Below are positions 5,970 through 10,117 of a DNA stretch of 10,117 nt, piece by piece. The first letter of the stretch is position 1; the number at the start of each line of letters is the position of its first letter. The stretch comes from Woeseiaceae bacterium (lineage in GTDB: Bacteria > Pseudomonadota > Gammaproteobacteria > Steroidobacterales > Woeseiaceae), in assembly GCA_002728725.1 (NCBI GenBank), contig PBVS01000096.1, forward strand, positions 1-10,117. Direction: 5' to 3'. A program made the translations under genes and the position numbers. The notes beneath the pieces were generated by a model. That model was not told the origin of the DNA and searched no databases. It saw only the letters and a program-made list of their open reading frames with translations.

Positions 5970-6884
5970 ATGCTTGCACAAAGAACTATAAGAAACAAAA
6001 CTTCTGCTACAGGAGTTGGTCTTCATACTGGGGAAAAAGCAACTTTAACACTTCATCCGGCTGACCCTGATACAGGAATAATCTTTAGAAGAGTTGATGG
6101 TGAAAAAATCACTGAAATCCCAGCTCAAGCCAATAATGTTGGAGATACTACTTTATCCACAACTCTAGAAAGTAATGGAGCAGAAATTTCAACTATTGAA
6201 CACCTAATGTCTGCTTTAGCTGGTATTGGTGTTGATAATTGTATTATTGATTGCGACGGTCCAGAGATTCCAATCATGGAAGGCAGCTCAACTAGGTTTG
6301 TGTTTCTTATTCAAGCAGCCGGAATAGTTGAACAAAATGCGGTAAAAAAATTTATTTATGTAACTAAATCTGTACAAGTACAAAGAGATGATGCTGTTGC
6401 AAAAATAAAACCATATAAAGGTTTTAGAGTTTCATTTGGTCTAGAGTTTGATCATCCTGTATATAAGAAATATCCTCAAACTGCTGCAATCGATTTTTCT
6501 CAAACATCATTTATAAGACAAGTAAGCAGAGCTAGAACTTTTGGTATATATGATGATCTCGAAATGCTCAAAAGAAACAATAAAGCTTTAGGTGCTAATT
6601 TAAATAATGCTATTGGTATTGGTGATGAAGATATTCTCAATGATGGAGGTTTGCGTTTCGCAGATGAATTTGTAAAACACAAGATGCTTGATGCAATTGG
6701 AGATCTTTACCTGCTTGGACACAACTTAATCGGAGAGTTTTATGGTTTTAAGTCTGGTCATGCTTTAAATAATCAACTTTTGAAAAAGATCGAAAGTGAA
6801 AATGCATATAAAATCATCGAAATAGATGAAATTAAGGATGCTCCTATTAATTATCTAAGGCCAGTATCTCAAGAGTTAGCCTGA
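5970..6884 (+). CDS. lpxC: UDP-3-O-acyl-N-acetylglucosamine deacetylase LpxC
   Basis: LpxC is the zinc deacetylase that commits UDP-3-O-acyl-GlcNAc to lipid A synthesis in Gram-negative bacteria. With the ATG at 5970 the protein has 304 residues, against 305 in E. coli, and its start MLAQRTIRN aligns with the E. coli start. The zinc ligands are all present: His78 in STIEHL, and His237 and Asp241 in VKHKMLDAIGD. Catalytic Glu77 and His264 (SGHALNN) are also kept, and CDGPEIPIMEGSS (95-107) is well conserved. An upstream TTG at 5910 is open in frame but would overlap rlmB and add 20 residues unlike the family. secA follows with a one-base TGATG overlap. In most gammaproteobacteria ftsZ precedes lpxC; here rlmB does. 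Confidence 0.97.
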   Translation: MLAQRTIRNKTSATGVGLHTGEKATLTLHPADPDTGIIFRRVDGEKITEIPAQANNVGDTTLSTTLESNGAEISTIEHLMSALAGIGVDNCIIDCDGPEIPIMEGSSTRFVFLIQAAGIVEQNAVKKFIYVTKSVQVQRDDAVAKIKPYKGFRVSFGLEFDHPVYKKYPQTAAIDFSQTSFIRQVSRARTFGIYDDLEMLKRNNKALGANLNNAIGIGDEDILNDGGLRFADEFVKHKMLDAIGDLYLLGHNLIGEFYGFKSGHALNNQLLKKIESENAYKIIEIDEIKDAPINYLRPVSQELA

Positions 6885-9370
6885 TGTTAGGTATATTCAA
6901 AAAAATCTTCAGTTCAGCAAATCAAAGACGTATTGATGCTTATGAAAAAGTAGTTAAGAAGATCAATGCTATTGAAAAAGAGACTGAAAAACTTAATGAA
7001 GAGGAATTTAAAAAATTAACCTTTAATAAGGATGAAGAAGAAAGCAATTTAATTAAGACCTTTGCTGCTGTAAGAGAAGCGTCAAAAAGAACACTAGGCT
7101 TAAGGCATTTCGATTGTCAATTAGTTGGAGGGTTAGTTTTGAATGATGGCAATATTGCCGAAATGAAAACTGGTGAAGGAAAAACTCTTGTCGCCACTCT
7201 ACCTGCTGTGCTAAATGCCTTAAAAGGTAATAAGGTCTATATCGTTACAGTGAATGATTATCTTGCTGAAAGAGATGCAAATTGGATGAGACCTATTTAT
7301 GAATATTTTGGTTTAAAAGTCGATGCTTTGACTTCTGCACAAAGTTTTAACGATAAAAAGGAGGCTTATGATTCAAATATTATTTATTGCACAAGTAGCG
7401 AACTAGGCTTTGATTATCTAAGAGATAATATGGTTCTTTTCAAAGATCAGAAGACTCAAAAAAATCTTAATTTTGCAATTGTTGATGAAGTTGATTCTAT
7501 ATTAATAGACGAAGCAAGAACTCCATTAATAATATCAGGGGCAACTGATGATGATGCAGCTGCATATCCGATCTTCCTTAAACTTTTGCCAACAATGAAA
7601 AGACAGATGAGGCAAGGAACAGAAGAAGAACCACTTAAAGAAGAGGAAAGAGGAGATTTTTTAATTGATGAAAAGCTCAGAAGTGTTGACTTAACTGATG
7701 ATGGTTTTGAAAAAGTAGAATCTTTTTTAAATAACAGAGGTATGGTAAAAGAAGGGGAAAGTTTATACACAACAGAAAACCTTAAATTTCTTAAATATAT
7801 ACAAGCAACTTTGAAAGCTAATCTTTTATTTGAAAAAGATGTTCACTATGTAGTTGAAAATAATAAAGTAGTATTGATTGATGACAATACAGGCAGGAAG
7901 CTTCCTGGACGAAGAGTATCAGAAGGAGTTATGCAAGCTCTCGAATGCAAAGAAAGAGTTCCAATTCAACAAGAAACACAAACCTTAGCCTCTACTACAT
8001 ACCAGAATTTTTTTAGACTATTCAATAAAATTTCAGGAATGACAGGAACAGCAGATACAGAAGCTGCAGAGTTTAAAGAAATTTATGGAATGAATGTCGT
8101 GGTCATCCCAACAAATCAAAAAATGGTGAGGGAAGATGTTAATGACGTTGTTTATGTAAATGAAGAGGATAAATATCATGCTCTTATAAAAGAAATTAAA
8201 GAAATCAATAAAAAATCTGCTCCTATACTTGTTGGTACAGCTTCAATTGAGAGCTCTGAAGAACTCTCAAATAGATTAAAAAGAGAGGGTATAAGACATC
8301 AGGTGCTAAACGCAAAATACCATGAAAAAGAAGCAATGATTATTGCTGAGGCTGGTAGACCAGGTGCTATTACAATAGCAACTAATATGGCAGGACGTGG
8401 AACAGATATTGTGCTTGGTGGCAAAAAAGAAGATGACGATTCAGAATGGGAAACAAAACATAAACAAGTACTAGATGCTGGGGGATTGCATGTCATTGGG
8501 ACAGAAAGACATGAGTCTCGCAGAATTGATAATCAATTAAGAGGAAGATCTGGCCGACAAGGAGACCCTGGTTACTCAAAATTTTTCCTATCTCTTGATG
8601 ACACAGTACTGAGGCTTTTTATCGATGAAAATCGAAAAAAACTCTTTTCGAGATTAAGTGACGGAATGGATGATTCAAGTATTGAACATCCAATGTTAAA
8701 TGGTGCTATTGCTAACGCACAGAAAAAAATTGAAGGGAGAAATTTTGAAATTAGGAAACAAATATTGGAATATGATGATGTTTCTAATGATCAGAGATTA
8801 ACAGTTTATAAATTAAGAGATTATTTTCTTGAAGAAAATGATTCTGAAAAATTAATATTTGAATACTTGGATAATCTTTTAGAAAAAACTGCTGATCGCT
8901 TACTTCCGGAAGATCAAATTACAAATTGGAAATTTGATGATTTGGATAAAGCGCTGACACAATCTTTTGGAATATCGCCAGATTTCAATTTCTTAAGTAG
9001 AGATAATTTAACTTTTGCTAAAGTTATCGATTTTCTGAATGATTTCTATCAAAAACATTATTTTGAAAAGTTTGGAAAGTTGAAGGATAAGAAAAAAGAG
9101 CTTGAAAGACAGATAGCCATACAAGTATTAGATGCATCATGGAAAAGACATTTACAAAATATTGATTCTCTAAGAAGCAATATAGGGTTAAGAGCCTATG
9201 CTCAACGAAATCCAATAAATGAATTTAAAAAAGAATCATTCTATCTTTTTGATTCTATGATTGAATCATTTAAAGATGACGTTATTAAGATTCTTTTTAA
9301 TATTAAGATTCAAGCTATGAGTAAAGAAGAATATGAGCAACAACAGAAAAGAAAAGAGAAAAATAATTGA
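6884..9370 (+). CDS. secA: Preprotein translocase motor ATPase SecA, without the C-terminal zinc domain
   Basis: SecA pushes unfolded secretory proteins through SecYEG using ATP. The 828-residue protein shows Walker A MKTGEGKT (residues 94-101), VNDYLAERD (123-131), Walker B VDEVDSILIDEARTPLIISG (from 200), the preprotein-crosslinking region (about 220-370), GMTGTADTEA (385-394), ATNMAGRGTDI (499-509) and the GTERHESRRIDNQLRGRSGRQGD arginine-finger region (from 539). The helical scaffold and two-helix finger, with SWKRHL and LRAYAQRNP, lie around 752-777. The protein ends in a short Gln/Lys-rich tail at 828; E. coli SecA has 901 residues and finishes with a CxCxSG zinc domain that binds SecB and phospholipid, missing here. 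The one-base overlap with lpxC leaves no room for secM. A weak AAGAG lies 8 nt before the ATG, within lpxC. Confidence 0.97.
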   Translation: MLGIFKKIFSSANQRRIDAYEKVVKKINAIEKETEKLNEEEFKKLTFNKDEEESNLIKTFAAVREASKRTLGLRHFDCQLVGGLVLNDGNIAEMKTGEGKTLVATLPAVLNALKGNKVYIVTVNDYLAERDANWMRPIYEYFGLKVDALTSAQSFNDKKEAYDSNIIYCTSSELGFDYLRDNMVLFKDQKTQKNLNFAIVDEVDSILIDEARTPLIISGATDDDAAAYPIFLKLLPTMKRQMRQGTEEEPLKEEERGDFLIDEKLRSVDLTDDGFEKVESFLNNRGMVKEGESLYTTENLKFLKYIQATLKANLLFEKDVHYVVENNKVVLIDDNTGRKLPGRRVSEGVMQALECKERVPIQQETQTLASTTYQNFFRLFNKISGMTGTADTEAAEFKEIYGMNVVVIPTNQKMVREDVNDVVYVNEEDKYHALIKEIKEINKKSAPILVGTASIESSEELSNRLKREGIRHQVLNAKYHEKEAMIIAEAGRPGAITIATNMAGRGTDIVLGGKKEDDDSEWETKHKQVLDAGGLHVIGTERHESRRIDNQLRGRSGRQGDPGYSKFFLSLDDTVLRLFIDENRKKLFSRLSDGMDDSSIEHPMLNGAIANAQKKIEGRNFEIRKQILEYDDVSNDQRLTVYKLRDYFLEENDSEKLIFEYLDNLLEKTADRLLPEDQITNWKFDDLDKALTQSFGISPDFNFLSRDNLTFAKVIDFLNDFYQKHYFEKFGKLKDKKKELERQIAIQVLDASWKRHLQNIDSLRSNIGLRAYAQRNPINEFKKESFYLFDSMIESFKDDVIKILFNIKIQAMSKEEYEQQQKRKEKNN

Positions 9371-9927
9371 TTCCAAATAAATGGTCTAAAATTCTTAACT
9401 CAAATCCTATATTTCTTATTACCGGTGAATTCAAGAAAATCTCTACTTTAAAAAATAAACTTAAAAATGCTCTACTGTATGAGCATAAAGTGCTGATATT
9501 ACGAATAAAAAATACCGAAGTAGATATTGATGCAACATTAAATGTAACAACAAAATTTTGTAAGAAAAATAACATTCCTCTTCTTCTGAATATTCCAAAT
9601 AAATTTAGCCTCAAGGCAGATGGCTATCATTTGCAAGCTAAAGAACTATACGAAGATTTTCCTCCTGTTTCGAATAAAATAATCGGTGCTTCTTGTCACA
9701 ACGCTAAAGAAATATCATTAGCCTTAAAATTGGGCTGTGATTATGTTCTTTTGTCTCCAATTGTCAAAAAATATGAATCTGAACCTCTTGGTTGGGATAA
9801 TTTTTTTAAATTAAAAAATGATTTTCCAGAAATAAAAATAATACCTTTAGGAGGCGTAAATGAAAGGAATTCCATGCAAGACTCTTATGCAGGCATCAGT
9901 CATTGGTGGGATCTTCATAGCCCTTAA
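9367..9927 (+). CDS. ThiE-like (TenI/ThiE fold) protein, equivalent to the C-terminal half of MutT-ThiE fusions
   Basis: The 186-residue protein matches the thiamine-phosphate synthase fold: IFLITGEF (15-22), an ILRIK segment (44-48) matching the QLRxK phosphate-binding motif, PLLLNIPNKF (71-80), DGYHLQ (85-90), GASCHNAKEI (107-116), DYVLLSPI (125-132), PLGWDNFF (140-147) and PLGGVN (160-165). The two acidic residues that bind magnesium in true ThiE (in N-D-R and G-Q-x-D) are not visible: the first site reads N-I-P and the second L-Q-A-K. Together with its place after secA, this points to the ThiE-like half of the MutT-ThiE fusions of gammaproteobacteria, here without the Nudix half. Activity is uncertain. 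The start is a TTG overlapping the secA TGA (TTGA); no in-frame ATG occurs before the last 20 residues. The 3' end overlaps yacG by 32 bases on the opposite strand. Confidence 0.75.
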   Translation: MIPNKWSKILNSNPIFLITGEFKKISTLKNKLKNALLYEHKVLILRIKNTEVDIDATLNVTTKFCKKNNIPLLLNIPNKFSLKADGYHLQAKELYEDFPPVSNKIIGASCHNAKEISLALKLGCDYVLLSPIVKKYESEPLGWDNFFKLKNDFPEIKIIPLGGVNERNSMQDSYAGISHWWDLHSP

Positions 9928-10060
9928 TAGAAACTTCTTCATTAGTCCAACGCAAAAAATCTACACTTTTGCATCCCTTCGAGCAAAAAGGCTTATATTT
10001 TGAATTAACTTCAACAATTTTCTTACAATTTGGACAAGTAATATTAATTTTTTTCTTCAT
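9896..10060 (-). CDS. yacG: DNA gyrase inhibitor / zinc-ribbon protein YacG
   Basis: YacG is a tiny zinc protein that binds GyrB and blocks DNA binding by gyrase. The 54-residue frame shows the family pattern C-P-x-C (Cys9, Cys12) then F-C-S-K-x-C (Cys26, Cys30), followed by the S-V-D-F-x-x-W stretch that corresponds to L-I-D-L-x-x-W in E. coli YacG (65 residues). All four zinc ligands are present; the acidic tail is shorter. The ATG lies inside the end of the upstream probable coaE gene (17-base overlap), so the pair is probably co-translated. The stop is inside the convergent ThiE-like gene. Facing secA in this way is the normal gammaproteobacterial arrangement. Confidence 0.87.
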   Translation of the reverse strand: MKKKINITCPNCKKIVEVNSKYKPFCSKGCKSVDFLRWTNEEVSIKGYEDPTND

Positions 10061-10117
10061 TGGCTAATTTTTCATAAAGATGGAAATAGAAATCCAATTT
10101 TTTATTAAAATCTTTTA
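10044..10117 (-). CDS. coaE: C-terminal end of probable dephospho-CoA kinase CoaE (partial)
   Basis: Only the last 23 residues are inside the window; the gene continues past its right edge. The frame is read on the minus strand with its first full codon at 10115 and ends at TAA 10046-10044. It contains F-H-L-Y-E-K-L-A, like the L-H-x-x-Y-x-x-L-A helix near the end of CoaE proteins. CoaE phosphorylates dephospho-CoA in the last step of coenzyme A synthesis and is commonly the gene just before yacG. The kinase core and P-loop are not visible, so zapD, another usual neighbour, cannot be fully excluded. Confidence 0.6.
   Translation of the reverse strand, partial: KDFNKKLDFYFHLYEKLANEEKN

Noticed and set aside
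7456..7770. 104-codon open frame on the minus strand inside secA
   Set aside because: It is antisense to conserved SecA coding sequence, is dominated by Ser and Leu as expected for an AT-rich shadow frame, and resembles no known family.
9315..9614. 99-codon open frame on the minus strand across the secA/ThiE-like junction
   Set aside because: Its Phe/Leu/Ser-rich translation mirrors Lys/Asn-rich sense codons. The plus-strand genes have clear family motifs, so this is a shadow.
9859..10008. Possible frameshift near the end of the ThiE-like gene, with a +1 frame continuing past 9927
   Set aside because: The original frame ends with AGISHWW, which fits the final A-G-I-x-x-F-W strand of the family. 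The +1 frame fits less well and would run across most of yacG.
10044..10062. Possible CoaE-YacG fusion at the seven-A run
   Set aside because: As written, the upstream frame meets a TAA 17 bases into yacG, giving a normal overlap; a fusion would need an extra base in the run.

Overview
This window looks like part of the chromosome of a Gram-negative gammaproteobacterium with a small, AT-rich genome (about one third G+C by eye). LpxC indicates lipid A synthesis. The order lpxC-secA-(MutT/ThiE-like) facing yacG-coaE is typical of Gammaproteobacteria. Very tight packing, many overlapping genes, trimmed multidomain proteins and low G+C suggest a streamlined, probably marine lineage such as SAR86. 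That lineage call is an inference from style and gene order; a marker-gene tree would settle it.

Layout. Positions 1-831 hold a tRNA-Tyr gene (minus strand), the methionine sulfoxide reductase gene msrA, and a tRNA-Thr(UGU) gene. Positions 832-1065 hold a probable 55-residue single-span membrane protein on the minus strand and a short divergent control region with an 8-bp inverted repeat. Next come a class I glutamine amidotransferase (plus) and an exported M20-family amidohydrolase (minus), which meet tail to tail over one shared TTAA. From 3129 to 9927 there is a plus-strand run of seven tightly spaced genes: a DUF1289 zinc-finger-like protein, a VOC (glyoxalase-fold) protein, a minimal RNase R, RlmB, LpxC, SecA and a ThiE-like protein. 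The window closes on the minus strand with yacG and the 3' end of a probable coaE, and yacG overlaps the ThiE-like gene tail to tail.

How the genes work together. tRNA-Tyr, tRNA-Thr, RNase R and RlmB serve translation, RNA turnover and rRNA modification. LpxC commits sugar precursor to lipid A, and SecA drives export through SecYEG, so both build the envelope. YacG (gyrase inhibitor) and CoaE (last step of coenzyme A synthesis) are housekeeping. MsrA repairs oxidised methionine. The M20 enzyme probably trims amide or peptide substrates in the periplasm.

I see no CRISPR array, transposon, phage, toxin or defence system, and no convincing new multi-gene system. The interesting points are reductions and organisation: an RNase R without N-terminal cold-shock domains, a SecA without its C-terminal zinc domain, a ThiE-like protein without its usual Nudix partner, near absence of Shine-Dalgarno sequences with -10 boxes very close to start codons, and an unannotated small membrane protein. 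No hairpin-plus-T-run terminator could be recognised anywhere.
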